Source: Nemopilema nomurai
Taxonomy: Eukaryota; Cnidaria; Scyphozoa; Rhizostomeae; Rhizostomatidae
Length of the DNA stretch: 64,000 nt
Direction of reading: 5' to 3'
Assembly: GCA_003864495.1 (NCBI GenBank)
Contig: ML133433.1
Span: 1,251,618-1,315,617 of the forward strand
In this document: one piece after another, positions 10,906 through 23,718 of the stretch
Numbering within the stretch: the first letter of the stretch is position 1
Layout of the letters: each line of letters starts with the position of its first letter
Translations under genes and position numbers: made by a program
Notes under the pieces: model-generated
What the model was told of the DNA's origin: nothing
The model's input: only the letters and a program-made list of their open reading frames with translations
The model's database searches: none

Positions 10906-11919
10906 AAAATTTGAAACTCATTAATTAAAAACTTAGCGAAACTAGCTACAAGGGCGTGTTCAGGACTCAAGCAAGTCTAGAAACCTTCAAAGGATGTTCA
11001 GCTGCCCTTCAGGTTCTTTTAGCCCCTCCCCTTTAACTGCGGCGAACTGAATTTCATGCAACCCGTTGGCTTCTAACATCAACCGACTTGTGAGATAAAC
11101 AATTTCTTGAAACATTAGGCTTTTCGTGATAGCAAGATAAGATGAATTATCTGCCCTTTTTAACGCATTTGTTTTCAGAATATCACAATGCTTTTTGCCC
11201 CAAAAGAACAATGAACCGTGTTATTTAGGCCCATCTCCTACTGAAGCAGGTGTTTTGGATCGGAGACTGCGATTGAACGAAATGAGATTTGCTCGATTAA
11301 TCAGCTGCTTTTCGTAATTAACCACGATTCGATTGCTAATTACAGGCCAATGAACTAAGGAAGGGCATTGACTCAGGAGTCTCTTTGATTTCTTTGCGAA
11401 TAAAACTCGAGTTCAAGAACATCAACATGCATTAATCTCATTGCAGAAATGCTAGGAAGCATCTTCCGTTAAGGGATTTCAAAGATTTGCCGGCCATTCC
11501 AGTCGCCATGTATATTCAGCCTTATTACTAATAACCTCTTTCAGGATATCCCCCACTGAAATCAGGCAACGCAGGCCAAATATCAGGAGGGGAGGAGGGG
11601 CCTTAAATTATTCGCTGCAGTAGATTGTGTGATTTATGTTGATTGTTAATCATAATGAAATGAATAGACGGCGGATGATTATAAGTTTCATCAGAGCATA
11701 CCACAAAATCAGCTTTCTTTGAGAGGGGGGGGGGGATTTTAGCGTTTGTGTGCCAGCAAAAGTGAGACCCGACTCCCTAGTCACGGCACTGGCAAAACAG
11801 ACTATAGGGCCGAATCTCACGATTGGGTACATAAGAAGAGACAATTTTCGAGCCATGCTTCTGGGTTCGATTGAGTCAAATTCTGGTTTTGTTTTGAAGA
11901 AAATTTGACATCAATCTGA

Positions 11920-11968
11920 ACCTAACCACAGAATAGAGATTACAGTAATCTCTATTCTGTGACCTAAC
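11920..11968. repeat. Perfect palindrome flanked by 7-bp direct repeats
   Basis: CACAGAATAGAGATTAC (11927-11943) is followed by one base and then its exact reverse complement (11945-11961). Directly outside each arm is ACCTAAC (11920-11926 and 11962-11968). A direct repeat of this sort is what an insertion with a 7-bp target duplication would leave. Confidence 0.8.
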
Positions 11969-13530
11969 TGGACCCTTTGTAAAGGCACTGGTTCTACTAA
12001 GAAAAAAGAAACTGGCAGGGCCTAAGCAGGGTCTTGTAAAGGGGGTAAACAGAAATAGAACCAGGAGATAGACAAACTGATTCCATGTAATTTGATTTTA
12101 TCAAATTAAATTAAAATTGTGCAAGCAAGGATACATAATTCCATTTAATTAAAGGTTAAGAGAATGGATTGCTACATTTCTTATAATGATTTTGTCCTTT
12201 ATCATTAGCGCAATGAAAGAAGTTTTTTCAATGGCGTTGGTAAAAGACAAAGTAAAACACAATACAGGTGCCAATGTACACGCCAAGGACGAAGACGAAT
12301 AGAATTATAGTAGAAAGAGGAATAGAAAAAAGCAATATGATTGGAATAAAGACGGAAAAGAATAGAGATTAATGAAATGGACCAAAGAGAGTTTTGCACA
12401 AAATGAAAAATGAAATTTCATTTTCATATGAAACTTTTTTGCAAAGTGCCTATTTGCATTTATGTTCCTTTTCACTCTAATATAGTGCCATTTCAATAAA
12501 GTACTAAATTCTCTTTTAACAACTATTAAGGCTTTTTAGCAAAGTTAATTTTTCCGATTCAACAAAGATTTTCAAACTCCTTTCCATTTCAAACTCCTTT
12601 GAGATTATCAATGTCTTTCTTCCCTTATCTAAAGTTTGTACAATCACTAGCTGTGCATACATAGCTAACCAAAACCAGCTAATGTAAATTACCAGCGCTA
12701 ATTATCATGTAAATTGATTATAGCCAATGTTGCATAGGCATTCCTTGCAAAAATCACAGGTGTAATTAAACAATGTGAATTCTGAGATTTTCCTCTTGAA
12801 TGCCTTTGAAGTTGAAGAGCATTTTATTTTGATTGGAACAGATATTTTTCTACATCTGTATAGTACGGTATTGAATTAATATATTTTGTAATTTGATTTT
12901 GCTGCTTATGATTAGGAGCTTCTAAAGTATTATGAATAATCATTTAAGAAAAAAGTGTGGCCGTCGATATAATCAATGCCTTAGAAGGAGAGATTTTTAG
13001 TGAAGTATAAAGTGAAGCTTTATGCAGCTGGCTGGAGGCATTTCTATCTTCTGGTTTGCACGGCATCGAAAGCATTATTCTATGAATTCGACATTTAAAG
13101 TTCGGCCTGTTCAATGTGGCAAGACTGGGGGTCAGTTTGCCAACTCCCTCATTCTATTCACTCATAACCCTTTATTTTTGATCTGTCAGCCCTTAACTTA
13201 CTTCAAGGAGTTGTACGTTGGAAGAATATTCTAACTACAGAAACGAGGCTCGTTGCGAGGAGGCTTAGAGGGTACATTGCTCAATGTGATTAAAAAACCC
13301 ACAGGGTAATCGACACATTTGTATGACTTAACGCGTCTACTCCTATCCCAAGGGCGTACCTTGTGAAGGGGCTCTATAGATGGTCAGTAGATGGATTGTC
13401 GGTAGACACGTATCTTGACAAAATATAGCAAATATATAATTGTATATTAGAACAAGTGCTTTGTGGTACAAAACTTCAAAATTGCTAGAAAAAGCGGAAC
13501 TACTTTTCGCATACTTATAAGCACTTTTTT

Positions 13531-13556
13531 CGTCCGACACTCCTCAGAGTATGCAA
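13531..13556. repeat. Dispersed repeat fragment, copy 1
   Basis: The stretch around TCCGACACTCCTCAGAGTATG recurs with three substitutions at 30522-30547. This indicates a dispersed repeat family of which only a short conserved part is left. Confidence 0.4.
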
Positions 13557-14373
13557 ACGTCGGAATAAAACCAAAAACTGACCGAATAAATAGCCAGATG
13601 CGGATCGAAAACACTAGAGGGTGATAGGCAGAGCGCGTGATTGGTTATAATTGACCAATCTGCGTTACTTAACACCTCACTTTAGAAGAGCCCAAGGGAA
13701 AAGACGAACTCTTTCTGTCTACAAAGAAAAAAAACACTCTTGATAAAAATCCCTAGGGATAGCACATGGAAGGATCTCATTTGCTTATAGATAGAAGGAT
13801 CTCAATTAAAAAAATCGTATTGATAAAACAGTTAAAATTCGCGATATATAACTGTAAAATTATTGTAGAATTGATTAACAAGGGTTGAATTTTGACCGGT
13901 AAATTTACCCGTTTACCCCCCCCCCCTCTCTACTCCAAATCGCCATAGTACTTCTGTGTTTTCAATCGCTACTATGGATGTTAGCATACGTAACACAACA
14001 TTAAAACTCTTATAAATAAATTAATGTCACTGCCTCATCAAAATATCCAATTTTCGTAGGTGTTAACGGCCTAATGATAAAGCTAGCATGGTTCCAACTA
14101 TAAAGTGTGCAAAGAGCAGGGTTGGGAATTTGTTTCATTATTCAGACCCTCATGTTGTCTGATGAGGTTTATTTTAGGCACGAGTTGTCGCGTGTTTGTG
14201 CTTGCAGCTCGTGTCTGATTTTAGACATTAAGTGTCTGTCAAAGGCCATAAAGTTGCCTAATTTACGTAGTAATTACGGGATAACTTTGGTATTTCGAAA
14301 GACCATTCAATAATCCTGCCAATTTGATTACGCCTATTCTTGTCGTTCGCAAGTTAATTACAACTTGCATTCT

Positions 14374-14607
14374 ATGGCTGCCGGTCAAAAAGAAGGAGGA
14401 TCTTCGATAATGGCGACTGACTTTGTGACCAACCTTAGAACGCCCATTTATGACAGGCAGCTTGCAAACGAGGCCCCGATTGATATCCCATCATACAGTT
14501 TATCAACCCCAACACGGGGCACGGAACCCATAGGGATAATCCGCATGGACCTGAATCATCATATAATAAGACCAGTCAGGGAATGCGTTAACTTGTTTGT
14601 CCATTAA
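14374..14607 (+). CDS. Hypothetical small ORF (77 aa), doubtful
   Basis: An ATG-started ORF with a more protein-like composition than its surroundings: mixed polar and acidic residues, no low-complexity run, and a second in-frame Met at codon 13. No signal peptide, membrane segment or known domain is visible, and I recognise no family. No TATA box or splice site supports it. It may be a chance ORF or one exon of an unseen gene. Confidence 0.2.
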   Translation: MAAGQKEGGSSIMATDFVTNLRTPIYDRQLANEAPIDIPSYSLSTPTRGTEPIGIIRMDLNHHIIRPVRECVNLFVH

Positions 14608-17501
14608 AATTTTAAGCAAAGGATGGGAGGTAGGAGTCAAGAGGTTGAGCTTTCACTAGGCCCTTATGTGTCTCAGTACATCTAGTTACAATGAATTGAA
14701 TTGCAATTGAATTGAATGCCAGCTGATGATTGGAGTAAAATAAGAACCACGCTCCGTACTGAGATTATGTTCTTTAAAGTGTCAATCTCAGGCATAAATA
14801 GATTTTCTTCAGCTGTAAACAACTCACATAACCAGTATCTATTGTTGTGTTTTTGCTGCAGCAATACTTCTTGCCTTATTTGCATGCTTGCCTCAACTTG
14901 TCGAACATACATGCTCCTTTCATTTAAATAACACGAGGAATTTCATGCAAATTAAATTATGAAAATAGCTACAAAAAGTTAAATCAATGTTTATTGTCCA
15001 GATTATTTTATGTCTCATTGGTATGCTTGCTTTTTATCTTAGATTCTCGTCTTTCAGAAAGGCATTAACTGAAAGATTTGCATGTCAAAGTGAGGAACCA
15101 AAGGAAGCAATTGACTCTAACATGCAACTTCCAAATAATTCTTCTCGTGTAATCCAGTGAACATTAAAAGGAGACACGACGACTCAAGACCTAAAGCGAA
15201 GCAATCAGCTACCTGACCAAAACTTGTCTACGAAGTGGCTTTGAAGTCGAACAGAATCTAGCCCAATGTTGACATGAAAGACATCTGCAGACATTTGCTC
15301 AAGAATATGCCAGCCTATCTATGCAATTCACAATTAGTTAATGTTTGTTACATGCAATGGAAATCTCAATAACACCGTGCAAAATTCTAGGGTAGCCAAA
15401 GCGGCCTATGTTTAATTACGCTTGAATACAGTTTCCGTGCACAACAAGATAAAAAAGATCTTCACAAGTATTTTATGAAAACAAACGAAACATTTTATCG
15501 AAATGAATAACCTTGCTACACAATTTTAATCAAACAGTTGTTTTTTGCACAATGTCACTAGATCATATTCGTATTATCATTATTACATTATGTGAATTTG
15601 CAATTACAGCGTGGAATCATTGTTATTGCTATTGTCAATGTTACACAAAAACAGCCTTGTAACAATACTTGTTCGGATATTACAAAAATTGAATAACATT
15701 TTGAGTTACATAAAATGTTACATAAACAAGGCCTCGATGTTACACAATGTTAGACAATACGGTCGAAAAATCAAAATAGAAACATGTAGAATATTTAACA
15801 GGGATGATTCACGACACTGCATAGTCTGTGATATTCTCGGCATCATCGCTAATTTATTGCAACTGCATGAAGCGTAATTGCTACCTTAACTTAACTGTAC
15901 GCCTCTTGCATAGTAATTTCGCTTCATTTACGACCGAAACTCTACACCTGGCCTTTGCAAGCCGTCTATTAAAGGCAGCAGATACAAGGCTTCGACTATC
16001 AAACTACTCAACAACTTGAGAAGTCGCCGTAAAGATTCAAAGGGGAAGGAAGACCTTCAGAGGCATTAGTCATAAAGACGAGCAAGTAGTTGTTTGTGGT
16101 TCGTTGTTGATTTGAAATTCACGAATATTCACTTCGCTACACATTTAGAGTCGTTAGGAGCCAGTTGCTGTTGAGCGACTCAGAAGGAGTTGATTACGTG
16201 CAGACAAATTCTGCAAGGTGTTTGTGGAAGCTATTTTTGCTGTCCACGATCAAGTGCATAAACCAGGTGCGCAGGTGTCTGCTGGATACCTCTGCAAAGG
16301 TCAACGGCGTGATTACTGATCCTTTCATACGGTCCGCGTTGCCTATTGTTCACGGGCTCGAATTGTTCTTTTGCGCAGTTGTTTGAGAGTCGATCTACTG
16401 GAGCTGCGATCAACAAGAGTTGAAATCCGCTTTCAAGGCCATCGTTTCCTGGTGTGCTGTCCACTTTCTAAAGGTAAGAATCTGTTTTGCTGTTTGTTCA
16501 GAAGTATCGTACAAGGTTCATGTATCTTTTAATTTGCTTTGGATGGTTTAGCTAGATATGAAATCAATTGATATCTTTCGCTAGCACAAATTCACCGCAG
16601 CATGATCATCCATTGAAATATTGTCTTTGTAAGTCTATAAAATCAGCTGGCCGGAATACATCAAGCTCAATTTAAAAACAGTGGCTTAAAAAGCAGTTGC
16701 TCATTTGAATTCCCAGGAAATGGCCGGGCAATCTTGTAGCAAATAATCACAACTGGTGAATTAAATTGCTACTCGAAATGCAAATATGATCGTAAAGTAA
16801 AGGAAGGCCCATTTGTGTAAGCAAACTTTTTCTGAAACAACTTTTTGTTCGGCAAAAGACGGTTTTTGTAGTCCTTAAACGCGTCTTCTGGGTCATAATC
16901 AACAAATCAGGCCTGCATGTGAGAATTAATACACTAGGCCTTTATAGGCTTAAACGTTTGTCAAGCCGTGAGATAGCAATTTGATCACTCCTTGTCCTAA
17001 AAGAGCCCATCTTCTAAAAACAGTCATTTTGTAAAGAAATGATGAATAAATTACAACAGTAATCGAAAAGTAATAATAAAGGGAAGCTTGCAGCAGGGAA
17101 TCAGTGTCATATTCATGGTTTTGACATAAACAAATTAAGGCCTCCATGAGTACAATTCTTTTTCAAATGTTTTTAGCATTAATTTAAAGTAATTTACCAA
17201 CTTTTCATATAAATTGGATTTTAAAAGCACCTTAATATCCTACCTAAAACCTTAAAATTCAGGAAAAATTTGGTGTTATTATTGAGCTGTGCCAGGTATG
17301 ACAAAAGAAACCATCTTAAAAACGACAACATATAACAGTCAATCTTGCAGAATCATCTATAAAATTGCAAATTAACTTAGTAAAGTAATCAATTTAGTTG
17401 AGGTAATTACCACCCAAGCAATTAATGCTTCTACAATGGAATCGCAATAAGGAATCTTGAAGGTTAAGCTGGTTATGATTATGATGTAACATATTGACTG
17501 C

Positions 17502-17539
17502 TTACGTCATTTCGTCATTATGACTTCGAAATGACGTCA
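17502..17539. promoter_or_regulatory. Paired CRE-like sites in an inverted repeat
   Basis: TTACGTCA (17502-17509) and a full CRE TGACGTCA (17532-17539) sit at the two ends of an inverted repeat whose arms are ACGTCATTTCG (17504-17514) and CGAAATGACGT (17527-17537). CREB/ATF factors bind TGACGTCA. Function is inferred; no adjacent gene was found. Confidence 0.35.
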
Positions 17540-17770
17540 GTATATGCATAAATGCAATGAAAGTTCTGCTGTTAATGGTATATTTTAACTAACAAGTTTT
17601 GCGAGATAAAACACGTTTGCTCAAAGCAAACTGAGTTGCTAGGCTTAAGTACAGCTGTTAGCTCGAAACATAGAAATAAGGAACAGTGAGGCGATTTGCA
17701 TGTTGAAACCCTTGTCCTGCCACGCAGTGCCATCTATGACTGAGCTGTCATCCCAACTAGCATATCCACT

Positions 17771-17780
17771 GCGCATGCGC
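17771..17780. promoter_or_regulatory. NRF1-like palindrome GCGCATGCGC
   Basis: A perfect match to the core of the NRF1 site, usually found in promoters close to start sites. It lies about 230 bp from the paired CREs, but no gene was found next to it. Confidence 0.3.
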
Positions 17781-20727
17781 TAATCATACTAAGTTATTGC
17801 AATCTTTCTATAGCATACGAAAGTGCCCATATTTTGCTCTGAATTAACATTGTCTGTTTAGCTTGGAAAGTTTATTGGCTTTCAAAACACATTCTACAGC
17901 CCTGGCGAATATTTAGGGGACATGTCCGTTGCAAAGATTATGGCACATTTTTTGGCCCTGTCACCCACCTCTGAAATTTACCTTAGTCTTTGCATGTTTG
18001 GTAGAAGCAAGCAATGAATTACTAAATCTAGATCGAATGCTCAAAAGTACCAATAAGCGACACATTGTCCTGTTCAAGACCTATTTGTCCGGTCTACTCT
18101 TTGTTCACAGAGACAAAAGTTGGGATTGGATAGGCCGTCTTTATCACTTCGCCCAATCTCTTTCAACTTATCTAGAAAGCATAGGGTTTCGCATAAATTT
18201 CTGTCTGCTAAGTATAGGTTTCGTACCTGCTATTGTTTACCAGTCCTTTCTGGATTGTGGTGAGCGAATTGAGCAACAATTCCATGAAAGAATTTGCAAT
18301 GATACCATTTAGAGAGAAAAAAGTGGAAAAGAGGGCGATTTCCTTTCGTCGATCTCCTTTCCTGATCATAATTTTTGTTAGTCGAATAAGGTAAAATGTT
18401 GCAAAGAGAAACATTGGCTATCATGTAGATTTCTCTAGTTCCAAGGTATTATAGTTTAGAACCTAGGTTCTGTGCACAAGAATTGACCTCTCTTGTTTTG
18501 GAAGGAGAGGTGTACAAGGGGCGTTAATAATAGCCTACTACTTCACAGCTCCCCACAACCCCGGTCAATCCACCCCTGCCTATGTGATATTGGTGTTTTT
18601 CCCAATGATGTATCAAAAGTTGTTACTAACTTTACCTAAAAGAATCCCCATCAATCAGCTCCACGTTTTGCGGGGAAACTACACGGCTCGTGTCGAAATA
18701 CCACAAAAGGCGCTCAGATTAAATGTGCTGGTTGCAAAGCTATGGGAAATTTCACGTAGTAGTATCGACACGCGGAGGCGATGCAAACGCGTGGTGAAAG
18801 TAACATTGACATAGTAGAATATTCCATTCATTCATGGAAGGAAGCAAAATTCACATTCATTCAGAGCATTAGAGAGTGTCTTTAGCCTTGAATTGTAACA
18901 GAAGCCTTTGAGTTGTGGCATAAGCAGATAGGCTGACTCAAGAATGAAACCTTTTTACTGGTTGTTCTGTTGTTCTGTTTCCAAATGGCTTCAACGGCCA
19001 AAAGAGTTTGCAGAGTGGGCACTGGTGAAGAAGATAAACGCCTTAGCAAACTAGTTCTGAGTCGGGTTTCAGTTGGAGATAAAATGTTCCCAAATCAAAG
19101 GACTTGGTGTCTTTTCTTTGTATTGGATGCCGTAATTTGATTTTGAGAATGTATCATGTTCTTAATGGCGATCTCTTGTCCCGCGAAAGCAAAAGAAAGA
19201 GAGGTTGAACAGCTGCCTTCGTTCTCTTGATTAGAATCTTGAGAACGAAAATCCTTGATTCGAGCTTCAAACCCTTGAAAGAAACTATGTTTTTTATAAG
19301 CAATATCACGAGTTCAATGTTATCTGATATTGGCGTCTTGTAATAACATTGAAAGGCCCTTCTTAATATATGTGGGAAAGCACGCAGTGTTCTCATATGC
19401 AGCAGCTGTTTTCTAAACAAAGCCACGACTTGCAAACAATCCAATCCAAGATTTCATTTTGTGTCGCGTCTCTCTTGAACACGATGTAACTACTCGCCAA
19501 AACACAAGGATTTTCAAAGGCAGATGCTGTTGTGGTTGTCATGAGATACTTATTGCTTGACCACTGTGGCGGAGCCTTGCTTAGTCAGAATGCAGTGTCT
19601 ACCAGCCTAAGCTTTTATGTCTTGCTTGGACTCTTTCATACTTATTAATGGGAATTTAAGAAGTAAGGTCTAAAGAGATTGATAATCTTGCGAGAAAAGA
19701 AACATTGATAAACTTGCTCTCAATACAGGGAGTCTGAATTGGGAAATTTGTATTACTTTAAGAAAAGAATGTAAGCCAAGCGATTTCAAAAAATACAATA
19801 TTTCTTGAAAACTGTCTCCTGTCTCTTGAAGCACTTTGCCTCTACACCACTCAGATGTGAAGCACGCCATGACAGTTTCATATCTATGGCGTCAGAGATA
19901 TTCCATTCTCCTCCGCACGTCCACGATACCCGCATCCCATAACACGCTTCTCTGTGCCCAGAGCGTTTGAAATGCAGCCAAATTCCTTTAAATAAAAAGC
20001 AGGTCTCAATTTAATTAGAAAAAAACTATTTCTGGAAAGCTTATCTCGAATCACAGATTTCCATGTGCGCCTGACAGGTCTCTTTGGACCCTGGGAGCAG
20101 GTACTGATAGCTTTACATCTAAGGACCTGTTTCAGCACGGAGCCAGAGCCAGAAAGACCTGTTGTTGCCAAGCGACTGCGTAGGACCAGCGTTGAGGTAG
20201 AACTTGCACGCCTTGGTAACAATGTGGAATTCGAGAACCTGAGAAGCCTATGGCCTATGGTGGGCATCGAACCGTGAAACCTAACATGTGCTCGTGTGTA
20301 TCCCGATGTATAAACAAAAGAACGATTGTTCACCGTGCCATTGTTCTTCGAACTTATCTTTTGTTTCTGACAATAGGAACGATAATCCCAGTGCACCACA
20401 CGGTGGAACACGCTCTTGCACGCTGTATCTTGGTTACTGAGACAATAGTAACTAGGACGCTAAGCTTTCTGGGATTACTTGAGTGACTTGCTCTGGATTG
20501 TTTCCAACTTGATTAAACAAAAGGGTCGATTTCCGACTAACAATTGTCCAGGCTAGATACTATTGTTCTTTTGTAGATTAAGGCCCTAACCTGTATTGTT
20601 CTATTATTTGCAGACCGTTGCTGGGGGAGCAGATTTGCTGGAGGTTAGCAAAGCAGATCAAAGACCGCTGTCCAAAGTGACTCTCACGATTCACCGCTGA
20701 CACAAACTGGTAGTGGACGCAACAACA

Positions 20728-21759
20728 ATGCTCTGCTCTGTTCTCCGAACCATAACGTACCAAGACATTCTCGGCTTCCTTAAGTTCGTGTTATTTAAGG
20801 ATTTCGACTTCTACGAAAAATGCTACGGAAAAGGAGGCTTCAACGTTCGCGCGAGCAAAAGATCTTCGCGAAGAACTGCGGAAAACTGCGAAAATGAGCA
20901 GGATGCTCCGGTGAGAAGGGACAAATGCCTCTTTGAAGGAATAGATGTCAAAGACCTGGAAATTGGCGAAAAACTTGGCGCAGGGGGATTCGGAACAGTC
21001 TATTCTGTCAGATATGGCTCGCGGGATTTCGCCCTCAAGAAACTTCACCGGATCAACACGAAAGCAGCACGAGAAAGCTTTGAAGCCGAGGCTTCGACCC
21101 TTCACTTGAGACACCCCAATATTGTAAGGACACTGTCAGTTTTCTCAATGGACGATTCTGCGTGTATCCTCATGGAGTTCGTTAGTAAAAGAACACTTCA
21201 AACTGTCATTAGCGATGTAGAAAACGAGGATTTACCAGAAAAGAGAAGGCTCAGATTTGCCCTTGACATATCGCGGGGACTTAGCTACGCTCACAGTAAA
21301 GGGATCGCACATCTGGACATAAAACCTACCAACATTTTAATATCCAATGACGATGTCTGTAAAATTGGTGACTTCGGTTGCTGCCAGTCAATGGAGACCT
21401 CGGGTAATGAGATTCCGATGAGCCCGACTAAGTCAAACCTAACAGGTACCTATGCATACCGAGCGCCGGAACTCTTTCGAGGGGAATTCGCAACCTCGCA
21501 ATGTGACATTTACTCCACCGGAATCTGTTTATGGCAAATGCTGGTCAGGGAGAAGCCTTACGGGTCAAAAAACCACCATGTTGTGATCTTTGGTGTTGTT
21601 GCATACAATCTTCGGCCAAGTATACCTCAGGATGTTGAAAGTGGCGCAAGGTACAAGCAGATAATGGAATCATGTTGGCACCAGGATCCACTGAAAAGAC
21701 CTTTAGCTAAAAGTCTCGCAAAAGCTGTAGAAATGACTCTATCTATAAGTGGATCGTAA
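20728..21759 (+). CDS. mos: Mos-family serine/threonine protein kinase
   Basis: An intronless 343-aa kinase; ATG at 20728 is the first Met of the frame. Kinase landmarks: glycine loop GAGGFGTV (about 84-91), ATP-binding Lys in ALKK (about 104), catalytic HLDIKPTN (about 195-202), DFG (about 215-217) and APE (about 246-248). The HLD in place of HRD, the DVCKIGDFGC segment and the VAYNLRPS stretch near the C terminus are typical of Mos (c-mos, MAPKKK of oocytes). Mos phosphorylates MEK1 and drives MAPK activation in oocyte meiotic arrest; cnidarians are known to have several Mos paralogues, and vertebrate Mos genes are also intronless. About 80 residues of non-kinase sequence precede the catalytic domain. 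A splice acceptor (TTATTTGCAG, ending 20613) suggests a spliced 5' UTR. A poly(A) signal lies at 21794. Confidence 0.9.
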   Translation: MLCSVLRTITYQDILGFLKFVLFKDFDFYEKCYGKGGFNVRASKRSSRRTAENCENEQDAPVRRDKCLFEGIDVKDLEIGEKLGAGGFGTVYSVRYGSRDFALKKLHRINTKAARESFEAEASTLHLRHPNIVRTLSVFSMDDSACILMEFVSKRTLQTVISDVENEDLPEKRRLRFALDISRGLSYAHSKGIAHLDIKPTNILISNDDVCKIGDFGCCQSMETSGNEIPMSPTKSNLTGTYAYRAPELFRGEFATSQCDIYSTGICLWQMLVREKPYGSKNHHVVIFGVVAYNLRPSIPQDVESGARYKQIMESCWHQDPLKRPLAKSLAKAVEMTLSISGS

Positions 21760-21793
21760 TGTTTCAAATTCGCTTAGATTTCGTAGTTCAAAG

Positions 21794-21799
21794 AATAAA
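21794..21799 (+). terminator. Poly(A) signal of the Mos gene
   Basis: AATAAA, 35 nt after the stop codon of the kinase ORF. Confidence 0.5.
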
Positions 21800-23718
21800 C
21801 TGCAATTTAAATTGCATAGGATTTTGTGTAGATGTTTTGATGTGAAGTTTTGAATTCAATATATTTATAAAAGGTTTGTTGTATGACTTCACACCTATTA
21901 AAGTTTGGATTTGAAGAAAATACTTATAGGCGAGTAAACTTAGGTGTAAATAACTAATGTACAGATTTACTAGTTGAAATCCTCTTGTTAGTTAAATAGG
22001 TGAAATCAAGACTTAATACCTTTTTAGCAACGTGATCTATCTTTGGACAAATCAAAGCAAATCTTGTTTCCGTTAAGTTTAACTATTAAGTTATTTGTAT
22101 TCATGATTTCAAGCTTTGTATGTTGTAGATTTGTAAGAATTGTTAGTTAGAGACTTTTGTAATTTGATGATTTTCAAGAAATGATTTATAAACATATACA
22201 TATATGAATGTACTGTTGTAATACACGAATGTCTTTTATTCATCTATCTGCTTTTCAAGAGAACCCTTGGAGCTGATGTTTATTTAAGGCCTAAATTGTT
22301 TACTATATCCCATTGTTTAGAAAGTATACGGCAAGCCCACTTAAACGCGTTGTCTATTGTTACAGATTCGCGCGACACGTGTTTTAACAAAGGGGCTCAA
22401 ACATAAGAAAGTTAGGCAAGGGTAATTGTCCGTTTACAATAGAAGACCTAATATTAGACGCCGCTGTAAGAACAGTGGCCCGGTTGCATGAGTACTTGAG
22501 AAGATCACAACTTCAAAGCCGATGAATTTGGCACCGTTGGCGTTGTAGTCTCTGATACAAATGTTGTTGGAAACATAATGCAGGGAGGCCTTTCTCTAGG
22601 TTTCGCGATTTCACAAAACTCTCTTTCAAGTCTAACATTCGCTTCTCTGCTTCTACTTCAAGGCGTTTATCCGATTTTATGAAACAAGAACTTTTATTCG
22701 AATGTAATTTCAAATAAAAAACTCGCCAGTTGCCCGTCTAGAATATACATAAGGAATTAGAAAATGCCCGGGTCGGTTATTTTTCCGCACTCTCTATGAT
22801 ACAGAATTAGATTACATTTGTCCTAAGTTATGCCCATTTATCGACAGTGCTGCAACAATGAATGTTTTATAAAAATGCAGCTTAGTCTGGAAATCTGGAA
22901 AAGCTCGCGGAAAATTTGAATCTAATATAATGTAGTACGTCACATATTTTTTGCAAATTTAACCCACGAAGGAAGTATTCTGCCAATTGTACAACTATTT
23001 TCTACTTGGTGTTCACTGTGACAGCCCCCTTGGGATACATGCCTTTGTAAGGCCACAATGGGCTTTCAGTGTGTTTGGAATCTCACACCTGTCATTACTG
23101 GTAACTCGCAAATCGCGATGAAATGACCATGCCACTGAACACACAGTTTATATGTTATCTGATAACATGTCTTAGGATAACTGAAGTATCGCAACATACA
23201 GTTTGCAAAAGTTAAATCTCTCAAGTCTCAAGACAACTTTAAAATTGGAAATCAGTCTAAAAATTTTACTCTGGTCCGCACAAGAACGTAGAAAAGAGGG
23301 CTCTGCCCTTTCTTGTCTCTGCTTAAGGGGACTGCAGGATTCTTTGAAAAGGGATGCGTTTTTCAACTAGGCTTAGAACGAACTGATTAATCTATGGCAA
23401 TTTATGAGGAAACTTGTTCAGGCCCTTAAACTATTTGCCTCTGAGAATGACGCTTGCCTTTTGTACATATCCCCCATTATTGTTTATATGTCTTTGTATA
23501 TAATTTATTCACTAAGTCATTAAAGATAGATTTACCAGTTGTGTGTACTCATTTCTCAAATAGTTGTAAAACTTCACGAAAAGTCATCCTTTGCACACCA
23601 AGCTTGTAACTATAACGACATTGGAGCGAGGCCAGATCACAGGGTGTGTCAATGTTTTCCTCAAGTTGGCATTCCCGCCTCAGGAGTTGTTGATTAAATA
23701 CCAAAATATATTCTAGGG
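21800..23718. other. Intergenic, no supported gene
   Basis: AT-rich DNA between Mos and the exchanger. Holds a 26-bp fragment of a dispersed repeat at 22769-22794. No ORF with a signature. Confidence 0.5.
22769..22794. repeat. Dispersed repeat fragment shared with 47139-47164
   Basis: These 26 bp, containing GGTCGGTTATTTTTCCGCAC, are identical to 47139-47164, where they adjoin a tRNA-like segment. The flanks differ completely. Confidence 0.6.

Larger units (their letters stand above)
10910..13900. other. Intergenic, no supported gene
   Basis: No ORF with protein-like composition. Contains a perfect 35-bp palindrome at 11927-11961 and a G homopolymer near 11725. The short ORFs at 11650-11856 and 12205-12496 have no signature. 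Confidence 0.5.
14610..20610. other. Long intergenic stretch, no supported gene
   Basis: No domain is recognised in either strand. Candidate regulatory sequence lies at 17502-17539 (paired CRE-like sites) and 17771-17780 (NRF1-like palindrome). A GC-richer block at about 16080-16473 ends in a good donor (AAAG|GTAAGA at 16474) and could be a 5' UTR exon of the downstream Mos gene, but nothing proves this. The 175-codon minus-strand ORF at 19884-20411 has no family signature. Confidence 0.4.

Noticed and set aside
17929..18312. 127-codon plus-strand ORF
   Set aside because: Begins at a non-ATG codon and shows no signature or supporting splice sites.
19884..20411. 175-codon minus-strand ORF upstream of Mos
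   Set aside because: No domain, signal or family resemblance; basic Ser/Arg composition consistent with chance. The B-box-like GGTTCGATGCC on that strand (20263-20273) has no A box.
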